A DNA stretch of 64,000 nt from Paramyrothecium sp. XJ0827 (GCA_020881915.1 JAJFPB010000010.1:744001-808000); one strand, 5' to 3'. Numbered from the stretch's first letter, positions 46,465 to 58,571 are shown. Notes: generated by a model from the letters alone, not told the origin. Numbers and translations are program-made.

Positions 46465-48598
46465 CGTAGATGGGTTGAACGAGGATGCCTGCTGCGCTGG
46501 ACATCTTGACAGGCACCGAGGCTGCCGCTCTGCATAAGTACGTGACGGAGTTTGAAGCGATTCGGGCCATCAGGCGCCGAATCCTCTCCACTCATTCCAC
46601 TGACTCCTTCGATGGAGCCATTCTGCTAGGTTTAATTGACGCGCAGACGCAAAGGAAAAGCGTCGGCAAGGAGGCCAAGGAATAAGGTCGAGTGTCGGCT
46701 AATGCTACAAGCATCATTCCCCCTCTTGGCCCGGTGTTTCTGCACTAAAGGCCAAGACGCTATCGCGACCAAGGAGTTTTTCCGTAGTCGCTTGTAAACA
46801 AGCCTGGTCAAGCTTCTAATTAGACCGGCGATCTTCCCCATTGTTGGAGTCTCTCCGCATTCCTACCCCGCAGACTCCAGGATAGCTGTCAAGGGTGGAA
46901 CGGGGCTGTCTGGGCATCGTTGGGGAGAGATGAGCTTATGAATGAAGCGGGGAATTTGAACCAATATGAAGTACTTGGTCAAGATTGCCTGCCATAACCC
47001 TAAGCCCTACAGAGAACTCCTGTGAGCTAGGTGCCAACCTCCAAAGAAGGAGTGGACAATGCTCACAGAAGTGATCTAGTCTTTGGTGTTCCGGCCACAC
47101 GACACCATAGAGCCTGAGGAATGGAAAGGCATCTGTTTGACTGGGAATGGGTCAATAAGTGGGAGCACGTATTTAATCTCGTAACGTGGTGGCTTTGGAA
47201 GTAATAGTCCAGGAAAGGGGTGACTTCATTTGTAGTGTAAAAAGGCCATGTTCGGAGACCATGAATTCGAGCCATGGGATTGTTACCCAAGTGCATATAG
47301 AAAGAAAAGAAGATAAAGATGGCCAAGTTTGTGTGAGTCGGTGGCAGCTAAACTGCTTGTTGGCGTTTCCTGGCGTCGACTTCCCAAAAACATTGCTTAC
47401 CCTGTAGCAAATGGTCCTGAGCTGGGGACGTTGCTTGCTTTTCGATATATTTGGCAAGGTCACGCATTTTGCAGATGGAACTACAAGTCAATGCGCATCT
47501 GTCGTTGCGACAAAGGGGCACTGAAGGAAGGCCATTGCCCAATAGATGCCAGATGCTCTTTGCTGGTCCCAACAACCCTCATCGCCTCTCCCCACATGTA
47601 CATCAGCGAAAGTAAGGTAGCTTCAGGTACCGTTTTCCATTGAGTTCAGCCTTTGTGCATGTATTCACCAGGTCTGCTGGCGCTGTTGGGTAATGCTATG
47701 ATAATACTTAGGGGTCACGGCTGGAATGGCTAGTGCTCGCCAAACACATGATATGTTGCTCAAGCGATGGTAAGGAGAGGTCACCAATGCAACCTTCTTT
47801 TCTTTTCATGGGCATTAGCATCCTTCGAGTTTCACATTACGATGCACAGTTACACGGCTGGTCTACACGAATGGCACTCGGGTCCCCTGACACCAGCGGC
47901 AAACACAGTGAACACCTCTACACGTGAATGTCTGCTGAGGACAACCAACATAAATCCATTGGACCTTTTGGCACCATGGAATGGACGTCAACCTAGTCAG
48001 GGGAAATTGGCATGTAGTGCTCGGAGCGCCTACCATGGCCCCTTACCATTGCCCCTCCTTTCAAGTCGTGCAGAAACGTGTTGGTAAGCGCAACAACAGG
48101 CCCCCAACCTTCAAAAGAGCTCAGCTGCAACCCCGGATCAGGCTTGGGACCCACAATGAATATGTATGTTGGTGACGACAGCAGATATAGCTATTATAGC
48201 ACGTTTATCCCTTGCCATGCCCTGCACGGTGTGACCACACATACTATTGCTAGCATATTTTCTTGGCATCTCTTACGGCGAGGCATAGAGTTGGCTGCTC
48301 CAAAGTTACCTCTTTGCAGACCTACCAACCCGAAGGATTTCAATTCCCCTTAATGAGATATTTCGGTGACAGCTTCACCACCAAATTTGGTCTCACCTTT
48401 CTGTTTGTAGTGTTGGTATGATCTGGGGGCCGAGTCTGGATTCAAGATGAAAATAAAATCAGACCAACACAAGAACGAGCAAGTAGAGGGCAAGGAGTTG
48501 AAAGACAGATAAAAAGGGTTCTTCACCATCGATCACACAATGCTGCTCATCAAAAATCATTCGTTCTTGTCTATAGTTTACTACCCATTATCCGCAAT
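46465..48598. other. Intergenic region, nothing recognised
   Basis: A 2.1-kb divergent spacer between the rhamnosidase (-) and the nuclease-domain protein (+). Several frames of 60-106 codons occur on both strands but lack family similarity or consistent splice sites. A GATAAAAAG element at 48508-48516 could be the TATA site of the downstream gene. Confidence 0.5.
48508..48516 (+). promoter_or_regulatory. TATA-like element of the nuclease-domain gene
   Basis: GATAAAAAG lies about 85 bp upstream of the ATG at 48599 in an otherwise non-coding stretch. It is a motif match only. Confidence 0.3.
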
Positions 48599-51062
48599 AT
48601 GCAGCCATTTCTAGCTTGGCTAGTGTTCTCCATCGGCGGCACCTTGGCCACGACTCCTCTTGCTCTCGATGCGTCACCCATTCAAGCTTTGGGCGTCTGG
48701 GGACATAGAGGGCCAGACGACAGAGTATTAGCATCTTACGAGCGTCAAGGTGTTTGTATGGTGTACAGAGATGAGGAAAACGTAGAGAAAGCTCTTCGAC
48801 CCTGCAAAGGATGGTGCGCCAAGCATGACGGACATACCGACGTCGCCACTTATGAGGGGAGTTATGGAGTATGTCTCAGCTACGACTCTCATTTCTACAT
48901 TGAACTGACATCACTTGCAGTGTGACGGAAGCATTCCTGCGGGTTTGGATGGAGACAAAATGGATCATTGGGTAGACGATGAGGGACTGGAGTACAGAAT
49001 CGGGGTGTGCATGTGCGAATTCCCTTTGGCCGTTGTTCTCTTCGAAATCACTGCCGCATTGATGGAGGTGCTGGACGACATCATCTGCAATGCCTTCGTT
49101 CCATTGTTCTCAATGGTAGCTGAAGTCGGCCTCATGTTCATCCCCGGAGGCGCCGTTGTCAGAACCGTCGCCAAAACCATTCAATACGCCAAATCAGCGT
49201 TCGAAAACGGCCTGAGTGCCGCCGACTTCTTTGGTGGATGGTTCGGCGAATCCTGCGGCGTCCCGGAGTGGGACTTTTCCATCGACACCATGTTCGATGA
49301 CTTGGTCAACGCACCGGACTCGATGATGAAAGACTTCCCGTCGACCGGCTGCGTGAGGAAGGATAAGTTCAAATGCAAGAGGCGAGAGCCAGCGCCTGAT
49401 CCGCCAAGCCGTACAAGGATCCACGAGGGCAGATCTACCCAGAAGGAGACTCAGAAACCAACTAGCACTAAGAGCAAGGAGCCAGAGCCGACATGCAAAA
49501 TTGGGAAGCGCGGAGTCCCTCCTAGGATCAGGGAAGGTAAGTTCGGCGAAGTCGAGAAGACTTCCGAATGTCACAAAGGCACGACTACGCATCACTGGAC
49601 GACGACAGATAAGGCTATCGGTAGTTATGTACCGAAAGCAGTGGCTCAAACATGTAAGAAGGAGTGGGGTCAAGCCTGCTCTCACTACCGGTGAGCTGAT
49701 CCTATGCCGCAAGGCAATTACAGTTACTGTTACTGACTGACAGTGTCTACTAGGTCTGTTATGTCTGTCCATTCGAAAACCAAAAGCATGACTGAGTGGA
49801 CCTGTTGGGATACTACCAGTACAAGCACCGATGGGTCAGCTACAGCGCACTGGGGTCATACGGCTATTGCGAGGTTGCCGGGCAAAGCACAGCATTGGTG
49901 GCCTTGGGTCAACGGATTCATTTACCGAGAGCCCATGCTCGATGAAAATGGAAAGCAAAAGGAAGATGTTGACGGCAACCTACTATGGGACGCCTGTGAT
50001 CGCGATGAGTGGCCCCCCAGGTACTTTTGGCCTGGCGATGAAGTGGCCCACAAGAAGAACATGGTGCAGCGCATTCGTTTTCTCAAAGGTCCCCAAAACA
50101 GGGACGCCGGTAAACTTTGGTCGGGATTCTGCACCAACAATCACGCTACATCCACAAGCAAGGGGAAGGAAGTTATTAAAAGCGATTTTATCAGCAGCGA
50201 CAAAAAGGCGAACAAAGTTACAGCCAAGAGTCCAGGGGGGATTATTAGTAAGTGCACCACTTCGACGATTTATATTCCGCGGCTAACATCTCTCGTTTTA
50301 GCCTTTCATACAACCGTCACCGTTAGCACTGCGCATGTTATCTTCAGCATTGGAGATTGGGATGGCCAAAAAAATGATGACAATGACGGTTTGTATGAGA
50401 ATGAGTGCTGGCCAAGTCAACTAGTGCCCGAAGACCCCGGCTGGGCTCTTCTAACGAACGACGAATGGTACACAAGAAATCCAGGCCAAGCCCAGTATGC
50501 CCCACGTTACCGCTTTATGCCTGACTTGAAATCCGTCCAAGATGCGGCAATTGCCAATGCAGCAAACAAGGAGAAAGTGGCTTTTAGATACGATGATATC
50601 GATGATTTCGCGGCTAAGCTTCGCTTCAAGGACGAACAGGCCATGAAAAAGTATTTCAGCAAGGGTGCCAAGAAGGGCGGTAAGATACCAGATGAATACT
50701 TCGGACAACTACCCGGCATACCCAAATACACCGGACAAAAGAAGCGGAGCGTAGCTGAATTCATTGCCCTCAATGAAACATTCGATGCTCTGGCTTTTGA
50801 AGAGATTGACATGGATGCAGAAGGTGATGACGTTGATAGTCTCAGTGATGAAGAACTCGAGGAGTGGATGGAACAGTATCTGGAACTTGCGCAAAAGCTT
50901 CAAAGTCTGCACGACCATGACAACGTTTTATCTTCCACGCCAGTTGCAAGTCCTGCGGAGGCCACAGCCCGGGGTGTTGGCGAGGCATCTTCAACACCCG
51001 CTGCTGCAGGATCTACAGTCATGGATGAGTTACCTCAACAGACTGGTGGAGCAAGTCGATAA
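48599..51062 (+). CDS. Secreted protein with a NucA/NucB-like nuclease region, 764 aa
   Basis: Exons 48599-48868, 48921-49690, 49754-50247 and 50302-51062 encode 764 aa. Residues 1-18 are a signal peptide. The N-terminal part has paired Cys (GVCMVYRDEENVEKALRPCKGWC, CDGSIPAG...GVCMCEF), then a strongly hydrophobic stretch at about 130-190 (FPLAVVLFEITAALMEV, FSMVAEVGLMFIPGGAVV), then a basic KR-rich linker with possible KR cleavage sites. From about residue 428 it reads CDRDEWPPRYFWPGD followed by MVQRIRFLKGPQNRDAGKLWSGFC. This matches the core of DNase NucA/NucB domains (CDEYPFA, then a VPxxEN..QG block). The C terminus is acidic and Ser/Thr-rich. A secreted or wall-released DNase acting on neighbours is my inference; the hydrophobic region could aid membrane passage. 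The nuclease reading rests on motif likeness. Confidence 0.72.
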
Positions 51063-51173
51063 TAGACGATGTTTGAGGGAGCTGTTAGGCCGCTGTGGCA
51101 TTTTTGAAAATTCACGTTCCGTCTTTCGTGCTGTACAATTAGATATGTCTTATTATGCTCCAGTTCTCCTTTA

Positions 51174-52016
51174 TCATCTGGATTGCTCGTGTTTTGAATC
51201 GTCCTCGGAGCCCGACTCCTCTTCTGAAGTTAACAAGTCACCATAGAACTCCCGTATCTCTCGTCGAGCGCCTCGTGCGTCCCAACCTTCATTTGGCCAG
51301 CCTGCATCCCGAAGAATGCGCCTTCTCTCACTAGGACTGATCACATCCTCGTGTTCTTGGGCGTCTTGAATAATCCAGCCTTCGAAACCAAAAACATTTT
51401 CCATAAGTGGCAGCCAGTTAAGCTCTCTCAAGTTCTTCTCGCATGCACTGAAAAACGTATCAATACGCCATGCTCGGTAGCTACTTTGAAGATACTGTAC
51501 ATCTTCGGGGCTGACCTCTGCATCTTCTGGCACCCCCAACGAAGGAAACTGGACACCATGCCAATTGTCCACGATAACGATCCCTCTTTTAACGTCGATG
51601 CAAACTCCGGAGCCGTATTTACGCTCTTCGCCTGGGCCTGCTAGCCCGACAAAATGTGGCGGTATTGGGCTCTTCGCATAAGGTTCGCCAGCGCGCATTT
51701 TCCGGGAATCTTCCTTGCTACGTGAGACGCCTGCAGGATCTATATAATTGGCAGGTGATATATCGGCCATGATGTGTATATTGACAGACATATCGAAATA
51801 AGGGATGTGGCGCATAAGCTCCATCGCATCGTGCGATAGATTGTCGCTAGCAAAATCATCCGGGTTGATCTGTGGCCACCCGCCTGGTGGTGGGTAGCGC
51901 AGAGTTGTCCACAGCATGCAAGCGTGTGCCCGTGATACGAGGGTATAATAAGAGGTAATAGCGGCAACAGTCGCCTCGTGCGAATATCCAGGGTTCGAGG
52001 AGGGTAGCTGAGACAT
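51174..52016 (-). CDS. Uncharacterised fungal protein convergent with the nuclease-domain gene
   Basis: A single exon encodes 280 aa without a signal peptide, so the protein is probably cytosolic. Visible blocks are TVAAITSYYTLVSRAHAC, RYPPPGGWPQI, MELMRHIPYFD, GSGVCIDVKRGIVIVDNWHG, and a C-terminal Arg/Glu-rich helix with an acidic Ser-rich end. I recognise the PPPGGWPxI/LLRHxPY pattern as common in hypothetical proteins of filamentous fungi, but not a named domain. Its stop codon is 111 bp from that of the secreted nuclease-domain gene. Whether the two act together is untested. Confidence 0.7.
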   Translation of the reverse strand: MSQLPSSNPGYSHEATVAAITSYYTLVSRAHACMLWTTLRYPPPGGWPQINPDDFASDNLSHDAMELMRHIPYFDMSVNIHIMADISPANYIDPAGVSRSKEDSRKMRAGEPYAKSPIPPHFVGLAGPGEERKYGSGVCIDVKRGIVIVDNWHGVQFPSLGVPEDAEVSPEDVQYLQSSYRAWRIDTFFSACEKNLRELNWLPLMENVFGFEGWIIQDAQEHEDVISPSERRRILRDAGWPNEGWDARGARREIREFYGDLLTSEEESGSEDDSKHEQSR

Positions 52017-52483
52017 TGTGGGTTGGTATTGGATGTTCGGGTAGATTTAGGTATTGATGTGAGAAGACGAAAAAGCTACGTAATTGAAGTGCGGGGCAAG
52101 GGAGAGGAGAAGAAGGGAAGAAGGGAAAGAGGAAAAGCCTGTTGGTTTTGAAAGTCCTTCGACGTGGTCGCCAACCAACATTTTATGCACCTCAACGTGC
52201 TTCACAGGCCGGTTTCAGTGATCTCCACCACAGCAGCATCCGCGTTACCTATAGTTATCCCCGTTAGATACTCAATGGTAGCAAGACAGGTTCTCGTTCT
52301 ACAACCCAAGACGAAAGAATTGGTCACAGTGGGATGCGCTCGTCGAATCATCGGCAGTCTCCGAACATGTGCTGTAGTCCACGCACTTATGCGTGCATCT
52401 CGGGCTATGACTGCATGCTTGGTAAAGCATCAACAAGAACATCCTGTTCACCAACCAGTCTTGGCAATCAAGGCAATCCTTCG

Positions 52484-52515
<32 letters not shown>

Positions 52516-52724
52516 GACACCTATGGCGTCAGCAATACCCATTATGCAATTTCACTTGCTTCTTCTCGACTTGATGGTCCGTTGTTCCAGTGTTCATACG
52601 ATCTACGAGCAATTTGCTGATAGGGAAACCGGAATAATGATTTGCACTCCGAGACTTAGACCAAATGAGGTGAATAGGCCAGTGCCTCCGGTTTCGTGCA
52701 CCGCTTTATTCACTCTAAAGATGT
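52017..52724. other. Intergenic region with a poly-T run
   Basis: About 700 bp holding the promoter of the 280-aa protein and the 3' end of the glycosidase. A run of 28 T lies at 52488-52515. No gene is supported. Confidence 0.5.
52488..52515. repeat. Poly-T run, 28 bp
   Basis: An uninterrupted T-homopolymer of 28 bases in non-coding DNA. It could be the poly-A tail mark of a retrocopy on the minus strand, but no target-site duplication or source gene was seen next to it. Confidence 0.9.
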
Positions 52725-55292
52725 CTATAGTCCCTTCACAAGTCCTTCGTGCTTCACCACCCAGTTTCCGTCCTTGGGAAAGCCAGGCGCGTCGCCTTCG
52801 CTTCCCTTCCACCCAGCGGCCATGTATCCCACTATGAAGCGATTAGTAAAGTCCTCGACATGACAAAGCAGTTGACTTACCAGCATAGAGCAGGCCAGCG
52901 TTGCCGGGCATGAACGGGGGTGGTGTGCCTCCGTCACCACCTCGGATTGCGAAGCCTGCCTCGTGTCAGTGATTTGTTCTGCTTACACGCGCCATCAGTC
53001 TTGACGGAAGTAAGCTCACCAGCATCATCAAATTTCCAGTAATCGTAGGCCGTGAGGTGGTAAACCGCCCGCTCCGGCGCTCCCACCTTTGCCGAGTTGA
53101 GAGCCAGGATCGGCCGTCCCCAGCCGCGGATCTTTGGGTCCGTCCACACCTCTGCAACCTTGTCCGCCGTCTTCCTCGCAATCTCGAGATCCACCGCAGG
53201 CGTATCTGGCATGAAGGCCTGTATCATGAGGAGGGATCGCGGGTCTCCATTCAGTGCTGGGTCGTCCCACCAGGTGCTGTTGACGCCTTCGTACACGGCG
53301 TACAGGCCGCCCACCTGAGGCGGTGGAGCGAGGTTTTCGGCAACGACAGTCCACTTCTCAGGGACGGGTTGGCCGAGCTTGGCTTTCCATTCGCGGGCGA
53401 CATCGAGACCATAGCGCCAGTATGCGATCTGCGACTATTAGGGCTCGTCCGAGCAAGTATGGATGGAGTACATACTTCATAAGCAAGGTTTAGAGTGTCA
53501 TAAGGAGGGGTGTTCTCCGTAACACCGTAGGAACTTTTACCGTTAGTCAAGTATTAGCCCAAAAATCCAGAATACTTACGGAGGTCCAAGGTCATAGTAG
53601 CCAGACGACGCATTGTGCCAAGCATACGAGGCCATGTAGTCCGCCGTCGCCGTCAAAATCTTGTCCCACTGCTCGAGCGTCGCACGATCAGGGTGCGCCT
53701 GATAGGCCAGGGACGCCATGAGCATAGGATGAGGTTGCTGCCATAGAAGCAACGCGTTGATGAGTCCGGGTGCGCTGCTGCCGGTGACGAGTTGAGTCAT
53801 CTTTGGCCACCTACACCATGTTAGCTGGGTACTGCAATTCTCGGCGTTGACCGTACCTGGCACCTTCCCAGCCCATACCCTTGGCCCGCTCAAGAGAAGT
53901 GGGTAGTAGGGTCTCGTAGACTTCAGGAAAGATGTCGTCAAAGAACTTCTGACGGCCCCAGATACTCCAATGTGCCGCGTGCCACACAACCATCTCCATA
54001 TGGAATTTGCCTACTTTTCTTAGTACAATGTCTTTCGAGCGCGGGTTCAAATAATAACATACCGTACCAGCCGTTGTTCATCAACCCACTTTCCTGGGGC
54101 GGCTGGCCCTTGGCAGCGCTGTTGACACGAACATGGTATTGCGACAGGATAATGCGGCGCTGAAGCTCATTGGCTTTGGGCTCCGGTGACTCAGTCAAGT
54201 CCACGAAACCGCCTTCGTTCCAGTACTCATGCCATCCCTCGGGGTTTCGTTCCTGGATGGTGCCGGGGAGATCGGGCGTTTGGCGGTCCGGCGAGAAGTG
54301 CGCGGTGAAGGTGATTGCTTCAGCATCTTCCCTTGGTGACAGGGTGAAGCGATGAGCAGTCTTTGCCGTAGAACCCTTTGGCTCGTCTCGGGTCAAGTCG
54401 AGAGAAGACTCGGTCGGCCAACGCAGGTTCACAAAATACTTGGTTTCCTGCATCTCGTGGTAAATGTGTGCGGTTCCAGGCTCGTCGCACCCTTTACGCC
54501 CGGCTGTCGTATGGTTTGTCGGGAAATCGTAGCTGCCAACAAAGACCTCATATTTGTACGCTGCCGTGTGAATTGGAGGGTAAGGGAAGTCGAGCTCAAT
54601 CTCGAGATCACCTGCGGCGATGAGGCTGGACTCGACGGTGAAGGCAACAGCGTCCGAGTCGAAATCGCCTTGTGTCACAACGCGGACATCTTGTCCGTCG
54701 ACCTTGAAAGTCGAGGTGATGACGCCGCTCCATACGTCAAGCTCCTGCCTCGGTTCGGTGATTTGAGAAGCGGCAAGTGTCTTTTTCTTGTACTTCAGAC
54801 CAATGCGGCCGAGGTTGACACGGTTCGGATTTCCGATGATCCATTGTGAGACCTGAGGGAGCTTCGGATCAGGGATATCGTAGGAAACATTTCGACCATG
54901 CGTCAGTCTCGGGAGACCAGTATAATCGCTGACCTTTTCACTAGATTCGTGTAAATAGATGGACTCCAATTGCAGGCAAGGTCGTCACGCACCCGTTGGT
55001 AGGCACAGCATCATTATGCCAGGCCCATGAGCTCATGGTATTGAAGGGCAGAAATGTCTGCATGCCAGTGTTGTCCACGCCAAATGCAAAGTCGCCATTT
55101 CCAACCTGCAGTGGGGTGGTGTTATTGTTGATCAAAGTGGTCCGAATAATGTTGTACTTGGACACAACTTTCTCCCTTTACTTTCGTTAGCAATCATTGA
55201 AAGGTGGTTTAAGAAGTGGCAATTCACCTGTCGATGCGCCCAAAGGCGACCGAAGGGAGAAGCAAAGCCGTGAGAATCCTCGCAAGACCCAT
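52725..55292 (-). CDS. Secreted six-hairpin glycosidase-like protein
   Basis: Nine exons (55228-55292, 54993-55175, 54063-54940, 53857-54010, 53580-53810, 53476-53533, 53020-53428, 52881-52955, 52725-52831) encode 719 aa. The first exon carries a signal peptide (MGLARILTALLLPSVAFG). Blocks typical of this fungal family follow: YNIIRTTLINNNTTPLQVGNG, LPFNTMSSWAWHND, IGNPNRVNLGRIGL, MEMVVWHAAHWSIWGR with an acidic/aromatic active-site-like set, WQQPHPMLMASLAYQ and AIRGGDGGTPPPFMPGNAG. The fold should be an N-terminal beta-sandwich plus (alpha/alpha)6 barrel as in GH65/GH95 relatives; the exact CAZy family and substrate are not claimed. Two introns end in AAAG. All exon phases agree, and the splices rebuild conserved blocks. 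Confidence 0.87.
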
Positions 55293-56040
55293 TGCAACCC
55301 AATGCCAAATTTCGGTCTCTCAATGATGTTGGTGAAGGCTCCAGGCCTTTCTCAAGGTCCTTTTCACTCCGGAAACCATCGTTTTACCGGGACAACGAGA
55401 GCCGAACACCCTAGCAATCCTACGCTATTTGTTGAGCCGACGGGTCCGAGCCGACCGCTACCCCCAGCTCAAGTTGGCATGATCAGCCGCGAGTGACGGC
55501 TCGAGATCCGTTGGGAGCATGCGGGGGAGCAAGATGGGGATCCGACATGGTGGAGTCCGGGGTGCATTGGCCCTTTGAGGGATCGAAGAGGTGCCCCCGC
55601 GTGAGGAGACGATTGCACCTCAAATTCTTACACCAATGGCGTTGATAAGGAGGGGCAAATACGAGCCAGGGTTGAGCTGCTTATTCGAAGCGTTGAAATA
55701 TGACGCACTGGCCAGGGATAGCCAGAGAGGTTCACATTTGCATTCACCACATGCCTTTGGCCTCTTCAAGTCTAGAAGTTTATTTCTAAATAATCATGAG
55801 GGAGTGATGGGACATGTGCATTCTTGCTCGACTTTCAGGCACGATACTGGTGATTCCAGCCGAGCATGTAGCCATACAAGGTAGCCATTGTGATGTCGCT
55901 ATGTAGCCAATCATGCTTCGAAATTGAGCCACTTTGTTTCCCCTCCTTTCGTTACTTCTCAAGCTTCCTGTGCGCCAACGAATTGGAGAGAGAGTTCTCC
56001 GTTGACAGCAATCCGCCGACAAACAGTATTGCCTCCGGTT
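55293..56040. other. Divergent intergenic region
   Basis: About 750 bp between the glycosidase (-) and the Ras-like gene (+), with both promoters. No additional gene seen. Confidence 0.5.
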
Positions 56041-56751
56041 ATGGAAACTTCCGAGCAGCTTACATTGCATAAAGTTGTGGTCTTCGGAGAAGAGGGCGTT
56101 GGCAAGACGGCGCTTACCCTACGGTTATACACTGGTGACTACCATTCTCATGTACACCTTTTTTTTTTCTAATTACTACTAGAATCATGCATTAATACGA
56201 AAACGCAGGTCGACCCAACGATAGAAGACAGGTATAGGCGGGAGCTGTTGGTGGACGATCAACCCTGCATCCTGGATATCCTAGACACTGCTCAACAAGA
56301 AGACTGCATGGACAGGACTGGGCTTTACATCCGAGACGCCGATGCCTTTCTGCTTGTTTTTAGTGTGACTTCACGAAAGTCCCTTAAGGTTTTGCAAAAT
56401 TTTCATGACCGCATAGTCCGGGAGAAAAATGGCCCAGTACCCATCGTCTTGGTTGCAAGCAAGTGTGATTTAAGGTTGGGGTTGCGCGAAGTCACGCCAA
56501 CAGAAGCTACGAATTTAGCTCAAAAGCTGGGCTGTGGGGTCATTGAAACCTCGGCCAAGGATAACTCCAATGTTGAAGAGGCGTTTCAAGGGCTGATAAG
56601 GGAGTACCGGCGAGTACAGAAACCGGAGACGCTGATTTCAAAAACTCTATCCTCGCAAGCCGGCATACGAGGGCATGTAAATGACCATAAGCAGAATGTT
56701 GGAGGGAAAAAAGGAAAGTGGAGACTTCGTGTTGCATGCATCTTCAAGTAG
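56041..56751 (+). CDS. Ras-like small GTPase with altered core residues
   Basis: Exons 56041-56151 and 56209-56751 encode 217 aa; the 57-bp phase-0 intron has GTACAC and ACGCAG ends. The ATG at 56041 places the P-loop at the usual distance; the frame extends upstream but without Ras similarity. By alignment to Ras in mind: P-loop GEEGVGKT (Gly12 position is Glu), switch I DPTIEDRYR intact, G3 motif DTAQQED (Gly60 position is Gln, Gln61 kept), G4 SKCD in place of NKCD, and G5 ETSAK intact. The C-terminal 45 aa are basic and end CIFK, a CaaX-like box with an unusual Lys. Membrane targeting by lipid is therefore uncertain. Role unknown. Confidence 0.88.
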
Positions 56752-56964
56752 GGATGCTTATGAGACGAGACTTCTCCAGGTCAGACATGAGGGATGATGT
56801 AAAATGAAGTCATGTTAGAAGAAACTCGCCGTCAGCCTTGTAAAACAGCATTCGTGCTGGTTATTTTAAAAACTCAAACTGAGTAAATATCTCCTAGTTA
56901 TAAAATGGGTACATATTCTTGTCAAGCCAACCGATAGCCCGGCCCGCCAGGGTAGGCCAGATCC

Positions 56965-58571
56965 TTATGCGACCTCCTTGTGTTCGGTGTTTACCACTGC
57001 TTTGATCGTTGCACTGCCCGTTACAGGAGCCTTGTCTTTGTCGAAGATGATGTCTATCTCCTCCAAAGTATGTCCCTTCGTCTCGGGGTAAAAGAAGTAT
57101 ACGGTGATGCAGATCGCGACCAAAATGACAGCGAACACGACATAGTACTTCCAACCAATTGCTTCCAGGGCAATGGGATTCACAAAAGTATTGAAGAAAA
57201 TCGCTGCGTAGGTCGACAATTGCGTAAGGGCAATACCGCGAGCTCGAAGTTGGTACGGCCAGATTTCGGCGGGATACGTGATGATGAGAGGTGTGCTAGA
57301 TGAAAAGTGGTCAGCATCAGCGGGAGGAGAAACATCCAAAGCTTTACTCACAATGCAATATCGTAGAAACCGTAATAGATGAACAAGAATGGCACAACTG
57401 CCAAGCCAACTGCGCCCTTGCCCGTGTTGGCAAAGCTGCCTGAAAGCCCGGAAATAGTGATGTAACTGACCAGCATGCCACCGGAGCTGATCAGGAAAAG
57501 GGGTCTGCGACCGAGTCGGTCCACCATTGCCGCTGCAAGAACAGCCCAAATCAGGTTCCAGATTTGCAAACATCCACTAATGAGTGTCTGGTCTGTTACC
57601 GAGGTGATGCCAACAGTGGTGAGAACGAGTGCCAAGTAGTAGCTCACAACTCCAACACCGTTCCACTGGGCAAAAACGCCGAGAGTGGTCGAGATGAGCG
57701 CGCGGTGTCGGTTACCTGGAGTTGAAAACAGATCGCCCCAAGAAGTTGAGTTCTGGGCCTGGCTGTCGGCTTGGATTGCGCCCTCGATTTCCGCCATTTC
57801 GAAGTCCACCAGCAGAGAGCTTTCGTCGCCAGCAGCATGGTACTTGGTGAGGATCCTGCGCGCTTCCGCCGTCTTGCCTTGGGAAATGAGGTATCTTGGC
57901 GATTCAGGGATCAAAAACGCGGCTGGCAGTACGATGATGGGAATCGCGATTTGCATCAGGGACGGGATTCGCCACGCCCAATTACTGTCCATATTTCGGG
58001 TTCCAAACGTCACCCAAGCGGCAAGGGCTGATCCAACGTACCAACCGCTGTTGTACAAGGAGGTGAGGAATCCTCGATGGGTCGGGTATGTGAGCTCCGT
58101 AATGAGCAGGGGGGCCATGGTTCCCCACCACGCGCTCGGTTGGCCGAGGAAGAACCTAGCAATGATAAAGCCAGCTTCGTTCGGGGTGAAGGCCTGTAGC
58201 AGGGCCCCGAGACAGATGAAGAAGTATCCGACGAACAGACCCTTCTTTCTGCCCCATCTGTTGGCAAAATAGGCTGTGATGGGATACCCCAAAGCGCTGG
58301 AAAGCGACTGGACGGCATTGAGGAACCCGAGCCATGCGCCCTTGGGGTGGCCCATGAACGAAGTCCACTGCGGCAAGGCCATGAGGCCGTTCATCATGGA
58401 GCCATCGTATCCGTTGGCGGCGGCGAGAAGACTCACGTTGACGGCGAGGAAATTGAGGAGAAGAAGATTCTTCTTCTTGTACCAGGGGATGCCATCGTTA
58501 GGAAGCACCCGGGCAAGGTCTTCCCCGACGGACGCATGCTTGGACGCCGAGGACTTGCCTCTGCCGAACAT
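56965..58571 (-). CDS. Fungal sugar porter (MFS)
   Basis: Exons 57352-58571 and 56965-57295 encode 516 aa; the 56-bp intron (GTGAGT, ATCTAG) is phase 2 and joins FYDIA to FTPLIITYPAEIWP. Twelve membrane segments are expected. Sugar-porter signatures are clear: NGYDGSMMNGL in helix 1, NRWGRKKG between helices 2 and 3, PESPRYLISQGK after helix 6, VDRLGRRPLFL, PAEIWPYQLRARG and PETKGHTLEEID after helix 12. Relatives transport hexoses, lactose or other mono- and disaccharides by proton symport at the plasma membrane; specificity is not visible. A TATATATA lies about 120 bp upstream. Confidence 0.93.

Noticed and set aside
46485..46685. Plus-strand frame of 66 codons just upstream of the rhamnosidase
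   Set aside because: It overlaps the rhamnosidase promoter, has no family likeness and no paired splice sites.
47063..48353. Several frames of 60-106 codons on both strands
   Set aside because: None is much longer than expected by chance and none joins to another by consistent introns.
52488..52515. Poly-T run considered as the tail of a retrotransposed copy
   Set aside because: No reverse transcriptase, source gene or target-site duplication was seen beside it.
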